Below are positions 16,503 to 24,543 of a stretch of DNA of 64,000 nucleotides, piece after piece. A program made the position numbers and the translations under genes. Each line of letters starts with the position of its first letter. Position 1 is the first letter of the stretch. The stretch covers positions 62,001 through 126,000 of the forward strand of contig NZ_CP034951.1 in NCBI RefSeq assembly GCF_004022485.1, in the 5' to 3' direction. This stretch comes from Aequorivita sp. H23M31 (lineage in GTDB: Bacteria; Bacteroidota; Bacteroidia; Flavobacteriales; Flavobacteriaceae). The notes beneath the pieces are model-generated. The model saw only the letters and a list, made by a program, of their open reading frames with translations, made no database searches and was not told where the DNA came from.

Positions 16503-17615
16503 TTATAAATAGCTAATGGGGTTGGTGTTTATTTCCGATATCACAATGCCTTTCGGCAAAGCAGGTGCAAAATTAGTGATTTTTTTTGTAAGGAAAGAAT
16601 ATAGAAGGTCTTTTGTGAACTGTTCACTTTCATAATGACCAATATCGGCTAAAAGAATAGATTTTTCTGCTCTAAAAAAATCATGATACTTGAAATCTGC
16701 TGATACAAACACATCTGCTCGAGCATTTATCGCCGCTTCAATAGCAAAACTTCCACTGCCTCCTAAAACTGCGATTCGGTTAATAGGTTTACCTATTAAC
16801 GCCGTATGGCGAACACATTCCGTATGCATCGTTTTCTTTAAAAATTTCAAGAAGTCCATTTCAGACATCGAATTTTCCAGATTACCTACCATTCCCATTC
16901 CTATATGCTGGTTTGGGTTTTCAAGGGTTGTAATCTCATAAGCAACTTCTTCATAAGGATGTGATTTCAAAAGTGCATCAATAATATCCTTTTGCAAATG
17001 TCTTTCAAAGGTTATTCCGAGTTGTACCTCTTCCTCAAAATGCGTCTCCCCTCTTTTTCCAATCACCGGGTTTGAAGATTCGTTTCCTTTAAAGCTACCC
17101 TTTCCATCAATGTTGAAACTGCAATTTTCATAATTGCCAATTCTACCGCCGCCCGCTTCAAATATGGCATTTCTTACTTTTTCCACCATATTTTTCGGAA
17201 TAAAGGTAATTAGCTTTTTAATAGTGCTTTTCTGGGGAATTAAAATCTCTCTTTCTTTCAGACCTAATTTTTCGCAGATCATTGAATTTACACCGTTCCA
17301 GGAATTATCTAGTGCAGTATGGTTTGAGAAAATGGCGATATCATTTTTTATTGCTTTCTGGACCGTACGCTCAACATAGGTTTTTCCTGTGATTTTTTTT
17401 AACCCCGAAAAAATAATGGGATGGAAACTTACAATAAGATTGCATCCCTTCTCTATAGCTTCATCAACTACAGCTTCAAGCGAGTCGAGTGTAACAAGTA
17501 TTCCTTTCACTTCCATCTTTTCATCTCCTACAAGAAGTCCGGTATTATCGAAACCTTCGGAGTAGGAGAGGGGAGAAATTTCCTCAAAAAGACTTATAAC
17601 GTCTTTAACTATCAT
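16503..17615 (-). CDS. Nif3-like dinuclear metal centre hexameric protein
   Basis: Member of the Nif3/YqfO (DUF34) family, which forms toroidal hexamers with a two-metal site. Metal ligands are visible in SFHPIIFSGLKKI (N-terminal His) and ADIGHYESEQF (C-terminal His and Glu). The 370-residue length includes the PII/CutA-like insert (about 120-235) found in the longer form. It is co-directional with the COG1579 gene 5 bp downstream. Family members are often labelled GTP cyclohydrolase I type 2, but that activity is not secure, so I leave the function open. Confidence 0.9.
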   Translation of the reverse strand: MIVKDVISLFEEISPLSYSEGFDNTGLLVGDEKMEVKGILVTLDSLEAVVDEAIEKGCNLIVSFHPIIFSGLKKITGKTYVERTVQKAIKNDIAIFSNHTALDNSWNGVNSMICEKLGLKEREILIPQKSTIKKLITFIPKNMVEKVRNAIFEAGGGRIGNYENCSFNIDGKGSFKGNESSNPVIGKRGETHFEEEVQLGITFERHLQKDIIDALLKSHPYEEVAYEITTLENPNQHIGMGMVGNLENSMSEMDFLKFLKKTMHTECVRHTALIGKPINRIAVLGGSGSFAIEAAINARADVFVSADFKYHDFFRAEKSILLADIGHYESEQFTKDLLYSFLTKKITNFAPALPKGIVISEINTNPISYL

Positions 17616-17630
17616 GATTTGCGTTTTTCA

Positions 17631-17638
17631 CAAAGATA
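17631..17638 (-). promoter_or_regulatory. -7 box TATCTTTG of nif3-COG1579
   Basis: Exact TAnnTTTG on the minus strand, 15 bases before the nif3 ATG (17615), implying a short leader. Confidence 0.6.
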
Positions 17639-17664
17639 GGATTTTGTATAAATTTGTGTTCTCT

Positions 17665-17683
17665 AATTGGTTTAAAACCAATT
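17665..17683. promoter_or_regulatory. Operator-like palindrome in the nif3/lpxK divergent region
   Basis: AATTGGTTT, one base, AAACCAATT: perfect 9-bp arms. It lies 27 bp upstream of the nif3 -7 box (near its -33 region) and about 20 bp upstream of a weak lpxK box. It could be a repressor site; this is inference from symmetry and position only. Confidence 0.45.
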
Positions 17684-17714
17684 CGGTTTTGCTTGAATTT
17701 AGTACATTCGTCCC

Positions 17715-18710
17715 ATGAAATTGCTGCGAAAACTTCTTTTCCCATTCTCTTTAATCTATTGGGTGATCACCGCCGTTCGAAACAAATTTTATGATTTTGG
17801 TTGGTTGAAAAGTAAAGCGTACGACTTTCCTGTGATTTGTGTCGGAAATCTCTCAACCGGCGGTACGGGAAAATCTCCAATGATTGAGTTTTTAATTTCC
17901 CGCCTTAAATGTGAATGGCGCCTTGCGGTTTTGAGCCGTGGTTATAAACGCGAAACCAAGGGGTTTAAAATGGTGGAAGTAGATAGCACCGTGTTGGAAA
18001 CAGGAGATGAACCGTTACAGTTTAAACGAAAATTTCCCAAAATTACTGTGGCGGTCTGTGAGGATAGACAGGAGGGAGTGGAAATACTCCGAAAAAATAG
18101 TGATTTGATCCTATTGGACGATGCATTTCAACATCGAAAGGTGAGAGCTTCTTATTATATTCTATTGACTTCCTATGGAAATCTTTTTGTAGACGATTTT
18201 ATATTGCCTGTCGGAAATTTACGTGAACCCAAATCTGGAGCCGATAGGGCAGATGTTTTGGTCGTGACAAAATGTCCAGGTAAACTCGAACCTTCTGAAA
18301 TGGAACGGATACGGAAAAAACTTAGATTGCAAACACATCAAGAAGTTTATTTTACCAAGATTGGATATGCCCGTGAAATAACGGACGGGGTAAATACAAA
18401 ATCTTTGGAATATTTAAATAAAATAAAATTTACCCTAGTCACGGGGATTGCAAATCCAAAACCGTTGGTAGAATTTTTAAAAAATAAGGGCCTGGAGTTT
18501 TATCATAAATCTTATGGGGATCATCACAATTTTACGATTGGTGAAATAACCGACTTGGAGCGGGAACGGATAATTCTAACTACAGAAAAGGATTTTATGC
18601 GTCTGCAACCGGTAATTAAGAATGCGGAATTGTATTATTTGCCCATTACAACTGAATTCCTAGGTAACACCTCAGAAGAATTTTTAAAACGGATTTTCTC
18701 CAACTTGTAA
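17715..18710 (+). CDS. lpxK: Tetraacyldisaccharide 4'-kinase
   Basis: Inner-membrane-associated kinase that phosphorylates the 4'-position of the lipid A disaccharide. The 331-residue protein begins with a hydrophobic helix (FPFSLIYWVITAVRN). The P-loop is GNLSTGGTGKSP at 44-55, followed by LSRGYKRETKG, DDAFQHRKV (catalytic and metal acidic residues), PVGNLREP, and GDHHNFT near the C-terminus. Length is normal. The likely -7 box TACATTCG at 17702-17709 has one mismatch. Confidence 0.95.
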   Translation: MKLLRKLLFPFSLIYWVITAVRNKFYDFGWLKSKAYDFPVICVGNLSTGGTGKSPMIEFLISRLKCEWRLAVLSRGYKRETKGFKMVEVDSTVLETGDEPLQFKRKFPKITVAVCEDRQEGVEILRKNSDLILLDDAFQHRKVRASYYILLTSYGNLFVDDFILPVGNLREPKSGADRADVLVVTKCPGKLEPSEMERIRKKLRLQTHQEVYFTKIGYAREITDGVNTKSLEYLNKIKFTLVTGIANPKPLVEFLKNKGLEFYHKSYGDHHNFTIGEITDLERERIILTTEKDFMRLQPVIKNAELYYLPITTEFLGNTSEEFLKRIFSNL

Positions 18711-18748
18711 GAAGACATTCCACGGTTAGGAGAAATGTCAAACGATTA

Positions 18749-19741
18749 TTATGCAATTCTCTTTATCAGATCAACGATTCTAGAGGAATACCCAACTTCG
18801 TTATCGTACCACCCAATAATCTTCACCATTTTGGCAATAACAGATGTCATTCCTGCGTCGAAAACGCAAGAATGATGGTTGCCCACAATATCGATGGAAA
18901 CAATAGGATCTTCGGTATATTCAACAATTCCTTTTAGTGAGTTTTCTGAGGCTTTTTTAAATGCCTTGTTGATTTCTTCAATAGAAGTTTCTCTTTTTAC
19001 ATTGAAAGTTATATCTGTAAGCGAGCCATTTGGTACCGGGACGCGGATGCCACAACCACCAATTACATCTGCCAGATCTGGGAAAATTTTGGTCAGAGCC
19101 TTTGCGGCACCTGTAGTAGTAGGAACAATAGATTGTCCTGCCGCACGTGCTCTACGGAGATCGCGATGAGGCTGATCGTGCAGGCTTTGGTCTGTAGTAT
19201 ATGAATGTACCGTGGTTATATATGCCTGTTCAATTCCACAGAGATCGTTGATGATCTTGAGCATTGGTGCTGCATTATTCGTGGTACAGGAGGCATTTGA
19301 AATTATAAGATCGGTCGGTTCCAATATCTCATCATTCACTCCCAAAACTACAGTTTTAATATCGTCTTCAAGGGGTGGGACTGAAAGAATTACTTTTTTT
19401 GCCCCATTTTTTAAGTGGTTTTCCAGTTGTTCTTTAAGCTTAAACTTTCCTGTACTTTCTACAACAACATCAATATTGCCCCATTGGATATTCTCTATAT
19501 TCTTAATGGAAGAAAAAGCGAATTTTCTTTCTCCAATGATAATTTCATTTTCTGTGGCAGAAACTTTTTGGTCCAGTACTCCGTGGATACTATCGTATTT
19601 TAAAAGATGTGCCAAGGTTTTGGCATCTGCCATATCATTTATGGCTACTACTTCAATGTCGGGATTGTTAAGAAGCAATCGGAATAGATTTCGACCAATA
19701 CGGCCAAAACCGTTAATGCCAACAGTTATCTTTTCTTTCAT
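18749..19741 (-). CDS. gap: Type I glyceraldehyde-3-phosphate dehydrogenase
   Basis: Oxidises glyceraldehyde 3-phosphate to 1,3-bisphosphoglycerate with NAD(P). The 330-residue protein has the NAD fold NGFGRIGRN at 10-18, AINDMAD (Asp after strand 2, favouring NAD), the catalytic cysteine C152 in SNASCTTNN, the base His in THSYTTDQ, and C-terminal WYDNEVGYS. The usual SAPAKDD reads SVPPLEDD here. It starts 11 bp after the lipA stop on the same strand, so the two may share a transcript. A second gap copy elsewhere would be expected in this group. Confidence 0.95.
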   Translation of the reverse strand: MKEKITVGINGFGRIGRNLFRLLLNNPDIEVVAINDMADAKTLAHLLKYDSIHGVLDQKVSATENEIIIGERKFAFSSIKNIENIQWGNIDVVVESTGKFKLKEQLENHLKNGAKKVILSVPPLEDDIKTVVLGVNDEILEPTDLIISNASCTTNNAAPMLKIINDLCGIEQAYITTVHSYTTDQSLHDQPHRDLRRARAAGQSIVPTTTGAAKALTKIFPDLADVIGGCGIRVPVPNGSLTDITFNVKRETSIEEINKAFKKASENSLKGIVEYTEDPIVSIDIVGNHHSCVFDAGMTSVIAKMVKIIGWYDNEVGYSSRIVDLIKRIA

Positions 19742-19752
19742 CTTTATGAAAA

Positions 19753-20625
19753 TTAAGTTAGATGCTTTTGGGCCTTGTATGAAGACCGCACCAAGGCACC
19801 GCTTTCTACGTGTCTAAATCCCATTTCCAATCCAATGGTCTCGTATTTTTTAAATTGTTCGGGTGTAATAAATTCTCGTACGGGCAGATGCTTTTTGGAA
19901 GGTTGAAGATATTGACCAATAGTAATAATATCCAGTCCAACCTCTTTCAAATCCTCCATGGTCTGGATCACTTCATCTTCCATTTCCCCTAAACCGAGCA
20001 TGATTCCACTTTTTGTTCTGGGTAGACCAGACTGTTTTAGATAGTTCAAAACTTCCAAGCTACGTTCATATTTTGCTTGAATGCGAACCTCTCGTGTAAG
20101 CCGTTTAACGGTTTCCATATTATGGCTAACAACTTCGGGTTTTACCGCGATAATGCGGTCGATATTTCGGGTGTTGCCTTGAAAATCCGGAATCAATGTT
20201 TCCAGAGTTATTTCAGGATTCATCCTACGGATAGCTTTAACTGTTTCCGCCCAAATAATAGAACCCATATCCTTTAGATCGTCCCTATCCACAGATGTTA
20301 TCACGGCATGTTTAATCTGCATCATCTTAATGGAGCGTGCCACTTTCTCTGGCTCGTCCCAATCAACCGTTTCAGGTCTCCCTGTTTTTACGCCGCAGAA
20401 GCCGCAAGATCTGGTACATATATTTCCCAAGATCATAAAGGTTGCTGTTCCCTCGCCCCAGCATTCTCCCATATTTGGGCAACTTCCAGAAGTGCAAATA
20501 GTGTTTAATTGGTATTTGTCAACCAAATTTCGTAGGTCAGTATATTTTTTTCCGGTGGGAAGTTTTACACGTAGCCATTTTGGCTTGGGTGCGGGTCTTT
20601 GAAGATCTAATGTTTCTGTGCTCAT
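19753..20625 (-). CDS. lipA: Lipoyl synthase
   Basis: Radical SAM enzyme inserting two sulfurs into protein-bound octanoyl groups. The 290-residue protein has both clusters: the auxiliary cluster cysteines C44, C49, C55 ([12 protein letters not shown]) and the radical SAM cysteines C70, C74, C77 (CTRSCGFC). The C-terminal RSSY motif (VRSSYKAQ) supplies the conserved serine. A -7 box ends only 8 bases before the ATG, so the leader is very short. gap follows 11 bp downstream. Confidence 0.96.
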   Translation of the reverse strand: MSTETLDLQRPAPKPKWLRVKLPTGKKYTDLRNLVDKYQLNTICTSGSCPNMGECWGEGTATFMILGNICTRSCGFCGVKTGRPETVDWDEPEKVARSIKMMQIKHAVITSVDRDDLKDMGSIIWAETVKAIRRMNPEITLETLIPDFQGNTRNIDRIIAVKPEVVSHNMETVKRLTREVRIQAKYERSLEVLNYLKQSGLPRTKSGIMLGLGEMEDEVIQTMEDLKEVGLDIITIGQYLQPSKKHLPVREFITPEQFKKYETIGLEMGFRHVESGALVRSSYKAQKHLT

Positions 20626-20633
20626 AAGGGTAA

Positions 20634-20641
20634 CAAAAGTA
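20634..20641 (-). promoter_or_regulatory. -7 box TACTTTTG of lipA(-gap)
   Basis: Exact TAnnTTTG on the minus strand, 8 bases before the lipA ATG; predicts a leader of only a few nucleotides. Confidence 0.55.
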
Positions 20642-20848
20642 CGAATTAGGAAAGCACAAATGATAATAAGAAGTTGGGATATTCCACAACGAAATATTTA
20701 TATACCAATTAAAAGAAAAAGTGGTTTCAAGTTATTGGTCTTCAATGGATCTGGAATTTAATAGGTAAGGTTTCGATTACTATTTTTAAAGAGAGATTAA
20801 AAATTTTTCAACTAAGAATATGAATATCTTTTTATTTTAATGTGAAAA

Positions 20849-21415
20849 CTACTCTTTCTGTGCAATGATTTCTGCCAGTAATTTACGTGCCCTAAGCAGT
20901 CGGACTTTTACGTTATTTAGAGGTTCTTCAAGTCTTTCAGAAATCTCATTATAGCTCATCTCCTGGAAATACCTCAGGTTAATAACCTCTTGATAGTGGG
21001 GTTTCAGGAGTTTAATAAATCTTAAAAGTTGGGCAAGGTTCTGTTCGCGTATCAATTTATCCTCCGGAGTGGGAGAATGATCTACAATTTTCTGAACTAT
21101 TTCGTTGGATGTATCCGTAGTATTTGAATAGATAGAAGCATTCTTTTTGCGCGTGCGGTCTATTTGAATATTTTTTGAAATAGTAAGAAGCCAAGTAGGG
21201 AATGTAAAGCTGGGATCGAAAGTATCGATTTTATCAAAGGCCTTGGCAAAGGTTTCAATAGTGATATCCTCGGCATCGTGCTCATTTCGGATTCTTTTTA
21301 GCTGAAATCCATACACATCATTCCAATAATAATCCAATAGAAATTTGAAGGCTTCCTGCTTCCCTTTTTTTGCCTTCTGAATTTGGTTGGATATTTCTTC
21401 TGGGGTTATTTCCAT
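20849..21415 (-). CDS. ECF-type RNA polymerase sigma factor
   Basis: A 188-residue group IV sigma factor. Region 2 is at about 25-95 (FLLDYYWNDVYGFQLKRIRNEHDAEDITIETFAKAF; FPTWLLTISKNIQIDRTRK). Region 4 is at about 125-180 (HYQEVINLRYFQEMSYNEISERLEEPLNNVKVRLLRARKLL, helix-turn-helix). There is no extra C-terminal domain. The gene overlaps the upstream glycosyltransferase gene by 10 bp, so it is probably translated from that mRNA. No anti-sigma gene is adjacent, which is unusual for ECF factors. Confidence 0.92.
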   Translation of the reverse strand: MEITPEEISNQIQKAKKGKQEAFKFLLDYYWNDVYGFQLKRIRNEHDAEDITIETFAKAFDKIDTFDPSFTFPTWLLTISKNIQIDRTRKKNASIYSNTTDTSNEIVQKIVDHSPTPEDKLIREQNLAQLLRFIKLLKPHYQEVINLRYFQEMSYNEISERLEEPLNNVKVRLLRARKLLAEIIAQKE

Positions 21416-22500
21416 TGCGAGTTTTTTTCATCGCTCCTGGAAATAAAGATACTCAATTGACTTAAAACAAGAAACAATTCATAAAAAGGAATGAGAAATA
21501 TAAGATCGGCTTCCCTTAGTTTTTTGGCAGCTTTGCCAATAACTATATACTGAATAATAAATCGTAGAGTTATAATTGCCAGACCATATTTCCAAAATTG
21601 TGTGAATAAGATTATCACCGAAAGAAGCCAGAATAAAAGGTTTGCTATATAGTATATTCCCAAAAGGATTCTATGCAATGGCTTATAGAGTTTTGCGGTG
21701 GTATAGTGTCTTTTTTTCTGGGAAAACCACTTTTTCATGTCTTTCTTCGGAAGAGAATAGGTAAAAGATTCGGGAGTTATACAGATGGCAGTATTTTTCT
21801 CAGTTGCTGCTTCATTTACAAAGAGATCATCATCACCTGAAGCTATTTTTATATGTTTTATAAACCCATTTTTCTCATAAAAAAGGGCACTGGTATATGC
21901 CAAATTACGACCTACGCCCATATAAGGAATTCCAATTTGGGCGTAAGAGAAATATTGGATGGCCGTAAGCAAAGTTTCAAAACGAACAAGTTTGTTGAGA
22001 AAACCAGGCTGTTTTTCGTAGGCACCGTACCCCAGAATTAGTTGTTTTTCCTCAGTGAAATGAGAGCTCATCGCTTCCAACCAATTTTGGGAAGCGGGAT
22101 AGCAATCAGCATCAGTAAATACCATTCTTCTGTTCTTGGCACGTTTTATTCCCAATGTAAGGGCGTATTTCTTATTGCCCCAAAAGGCCTCGTTATTCTT
22201 GACGTTTACAATTTGTATTCTAGGATCATTTTTGGCGAAACCTTCCATTACCTCCAAGGTCTCATCCGTAGAGGCATCGTTTATCAAAATAAGTTCGAAT
22301 GCTGGATAATTCTGATTTAACCAAAACGGAATATGATTTTCAAGATTTTCTGCTTCGTTTTTTGCACATACAATAAGGGAAACAGGTGGCTTTTCGGCAG
22401 ATACTCTTTCAGTTGGTTTTAAGAAAGAAAATTGGATGAAAATAAAATAGTAGCAACAGTTTATCAACGCCACAGCGCCAAAAACGTAAAGTAATATCAT
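21406..22500 (-). CDS. Membrane glycosyltransferase, family 2
   Basis: Inverting GT-A glycosyltransferase likely using a nucleotide sugar at the inner membrane. The 364-residue protein has an N-terminal anchor (FGAVALINCCYYFIFIQF), then the GT2 domain with SLIVCAKNEAENL, LILINDASTDET, and the metal-binding TDADCYPAS. SGDDDLFVNEAA carries the ED-type acidic motif and KWFSQKKRHYTT the QxxRW-like element (KRHY here). Two or three membrane helices close the protein. The 3' end overlaps the sigma factor gene. The acceptor is unknown. Confidence 0.9.
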   Translation of the reverse strand: MILLYVFGAVALINCCYYFIFIQFSFLKPTERVSAEKPPVSLIVCAKNEAENLENHIPFWLNQNYPAFELILINDASTDETLEVMEGFAKNDPRIQIVNVKNNEAFWGNKKYALTLGIKRAKNRRMVFTDADCYPASQNWLEAMSSHFTEEKQLILGYGAYEKQPGFLNKLVRFETLLTAIQYFSYAQIGIPYMGVGRNLAYTSALFYEKNGFIKHIKIASGDDDLFVNEAATEKNTAICITPESFTYSLPKKDMKKWFSQKKRHYTTAKLYKPLHRILLGIYYIANLLFWLLSVIILFTQFWKYGLAIITLRFIIQYIVIGKAAKKLREADLIFLIPFYELFLVLSQLSIFISRSDEKNSQWK

Positions 22501-22618
22501 ATAGATTTATGATTGTAGTTTTGTTCTATGATTGGATGTAATTTAGATAAAAACTAAGAATAAATTTCCAGTCGGTCCGTAAACCTCGGATTTTAAAGGA
22601 TAAAAATTTATAAATAAT

Positions 22619-22822
22619 TTATTGGTGCGAAGTTTCTGAACAAGAGTCAAACTGGTCAGGAGTCTTCCCGCAATACCCACAAGATGCACCTTCCTTGTTC
22701 AGAAATGGACTTTGACTGGCACAGGTGCCACCAAATTTTCCGTCCTTTTTTGCCCAAAGTTTTATAGCAATGCCGGCAACGCCAAGCAGAAGTAATCCAA
22801 ATGTGATAAATAACAATACCAT
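22619..22822 (-). CDS. Small cysteine-rich membrane protein
   Basis: A 67-residue protein: one membrane helix (about 2-22, VLLFITFGLLLLGVAGIAI), then KLWAKKDGKFGGTCASQSPF, LNKEG and a CGYCGKTPDQ motif with further cysteines. I recognise it as a conserved Bacteroidota type usually labelled membrane or secreted protein, with no known function. The spaced Cys pairs suggest metal binding or a disulfide pair. An exact TAnnTTTG box 17 bases upstream supports it as a real gene. Confidence 0.85.
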   Translation of the reverse strand: MVLLFITFGLLLLGVAGIAIKLWAKKDGKFGGTCASQSPFLNKEGASCGYCGKTPDQFDSCSETSHQ

Positions 22823-22839
22823 AGCAATATTTTGAAGTA

Positions 22840-22847
22840 CAAAAATA
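22840..22847 (-). promoter_or_regulatory. -7 box TATTTTTG of the small Cys-rich membrane protein gene
   Basis: Exact TAnnTTTG on the minus strand, 17 bases before the ATG at 22822. A one-mismatch box (TATTTTTA, 22881-22888) on the plus strand may serve the fasciclin gene. Confidence 0.55.
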
Positions 22848-22912
22848 CAATCTTTACAAATGGTTTACTTGGAAATTGGGTATTTTTAGTCCCGATTTTA
22901 AAAACTTTAACT

Positions 22913-23533
22913 ATGTTCAGACAAATTGGTCTTTTTTTCGTTGTAGTATCCACTTTATTATTGTTTTCTTGTAAGAATGAGGGTAGTACCGAAGCAATTG
23001 GAACCGATATGAAAAACGTAGGGACTGAAAAGACCCCGGTTCAAAAAACAAAAAGACGCGTTCTTACGGCAGTGGAAAAACAAAAGGCGAATAGTATAAT
23101 GGCCCGATTAATCGCTATGCCGGAAACGAAAAGATTTACTAGATATCTCGTTTCAGGAAATCTAGCCGATAAGCTCACAAATGAGGCCGGACCCTTTATA
23201 ATCTTTTCAGTAGCCGATAGCGTCCTTGAAAAATGGCCCGAAACCAAAAGGAAATATTATTCTGACCAAACAAATTATTCCGAAATGTTAACTCTTATAA
23301 AATCTCATATCGTTGAAGGAAATTATGACGAAAACAGTTTGAGAGATGTAATCAAGAAGAACGGAAAAATCAGGTTAACAACACTTGAGGGAAACATTCT
23401 AACTATTAGAGATTCCAATGGACAGATGGAAATTTCAGACGGAAAGGGAAGAAAGGCAAAAATCCAAAGGAGTGACAGTCCAGCCTCCAATGGCCAAATT
23501 TTTATAATTGATGGGGTCTTGGATCTTCCTTAA
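22913..23533 (+). CDS. Fasciclin-domain lipoprotein
   Basis: A 206-residue exported protein: signal peptide with lipobox LLFSC (about 20), a Thr/Lys linker, then one fasciclin (FAS1) domain from about 60 to the end (FTRYLVSGNLADKL, GPFIIFSVADSVLEKWPE, MLTLIKSHIVEGNY, and the final NGQIFIIDGVLDLP). FAS1 domains act in surface adhesion. The start at 22913 was chosen because it opens the signal peptide; the in-frame ATG at 22832 lies before the promoter-like box. Its stop overlaps the convergent murB stop by 4 bp. Confidence 0.85.
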   Translation: MFRQIGLFFVVVSTLLLFSCKNEGSTEAIGTDMKNVGTEKTPVQKTKRRVLTAVEKQKANSIMARLIAMPETKRFTRYLVSGNLADKLTNEAGPFIIFSVADSVLEKWPETKRKYYSDQTNYSEMLTLIKSHIVEGNYDENSLRDVIKKNGKIRLTTLEGNILTIRDSNGQMEISDGKGRKAKIQRSDSPASNGQIFIIDGVLDLP

Positions 23534-24543
23534 AATACGTTGACTTCTGGCTCAATTTCAATTCCAGTCATTTCAAATACCCTTTTTTGTATTCTCAGTG
23601 CCAGTTGCCAAATTTCATCACCCGTGGCATTGCCGTGATTAACAAGTACCAAAGCTTGGTTTTTATGGACTCCCGCATCACCATATCGCTTCCCTTTAAA
23701 ACCAGCATTTTCTATAAGCCATCCAGCAGGAATTTTAAATTGGATTGGAGAAACTTCGTAAAATGGGGCTTGGGGAAATTTTAATCTGAATTGCTCAAAA
23801 GTCTCCAGCTCGATGACAGGGTTTTTAAAGAAACTACCACTATTGCCCAAAATTTTTGGATCTGGAAGTTTAGATTGACGGATAGCAATAACTGCATCCG
23901 AGATATCCTTAATACTTGGATTCTCGATGTTTTTTTCAGCTAATACGCGCTGAATATCCCCATAAGAGATAATCTTTTTATGGTTTCTCTTTGTCAGGCG
24001 GAAGGTTACACTTGTCACGATATATTGTCCCCTGACTTCGTTTTTAAAAATAGAATTACGGTATCCGAAATTACATTCTTCCTTAGTAAACTCTTTTTCT
24101 TCCAAAGTTTGGATGTTAAGAGTATTGCAACTTACTAAAGTATCCTTAAGTTCCACACCATAAGCTCCAATGTTTTGAATTGGCGCTGTTCCTACATTTC
24201 CGGGAATCAAAGAGAGGTTTTCAAGACCTCCAAAATCGTGGGCTATGCAATACTGGACGAACTCATGCCAGTTTTCGCCAGCCATGGCTTTAATTAGAAC
24301 CTCATCCTTAGTTTCTTTGGGTATTTCAATACCTTTTAAATTTACATGGATAACTAGTGCATCCAATGGAGCGGTAAGCAGCATATTGCTGCCACCGCCC
24401 AGAATAAAAAGTTTGCAAGAGGAATTTTCAGAAAGGACCTGCTTTAGTTGGGCGACAGTATTGACCGATATAAAATAACGAGCGGTACAATCTATGCCAA
24501 AAGTATTATATGATTTAAGGGATTTGTATTCCTCAATTTGCAT
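23530..24543 (-). CDS. murB: UDP-N-acetylenolpyruvoylglucosamine reductase
   Basis: FAD enzyme making UDP-N-acetylmuramate for peptidoglycan. The 337-residue protein has the FAD-binding motif LFILGGGSNML, NLSLIPGNVGTAPIQNIGAYGVE, FGYRNSIFKN (Tyr/Arg), LGNSGSFFKNP with the proton-donor serine, and the C-terminal Glu region (IEPEVNVF). The length fits the E. coli (type I) form. Start and upstream stop share one base (TAATG) with the aminotransferase gene, which indicates translational coupling. Confidence 0.96.
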   Translation of the reverse strand: MQIEEYKSLKSYNTFGIDCTARYFISVNTVAQLKQVLSENSSCKLFILGGGSNMLLTAPLDALVIHVNLKGIEIPKETKDEVLIKAMAGENWHEFVQYCIAHDFGGLENLSLIPGNVGTAPIQNIGAYGVELKDTLVSCNTLNIQTLEEKEFTKEECNFGYRNSIFKNEVRGQYIVTSVTFRLTKRNHKKIISYGDIQRVLAEKNIENPSIKDISDAVIAIRQSKLPDPKILGNSGSFFKNPVIELETFEQFRLKFPQAPFYEVSPIQFKIPAGWLIENAGFKGKRYGDAGVHKNQALVLVNHGNATGDEIWQLALRIQKRVFEMTGIEIEPEVNVF

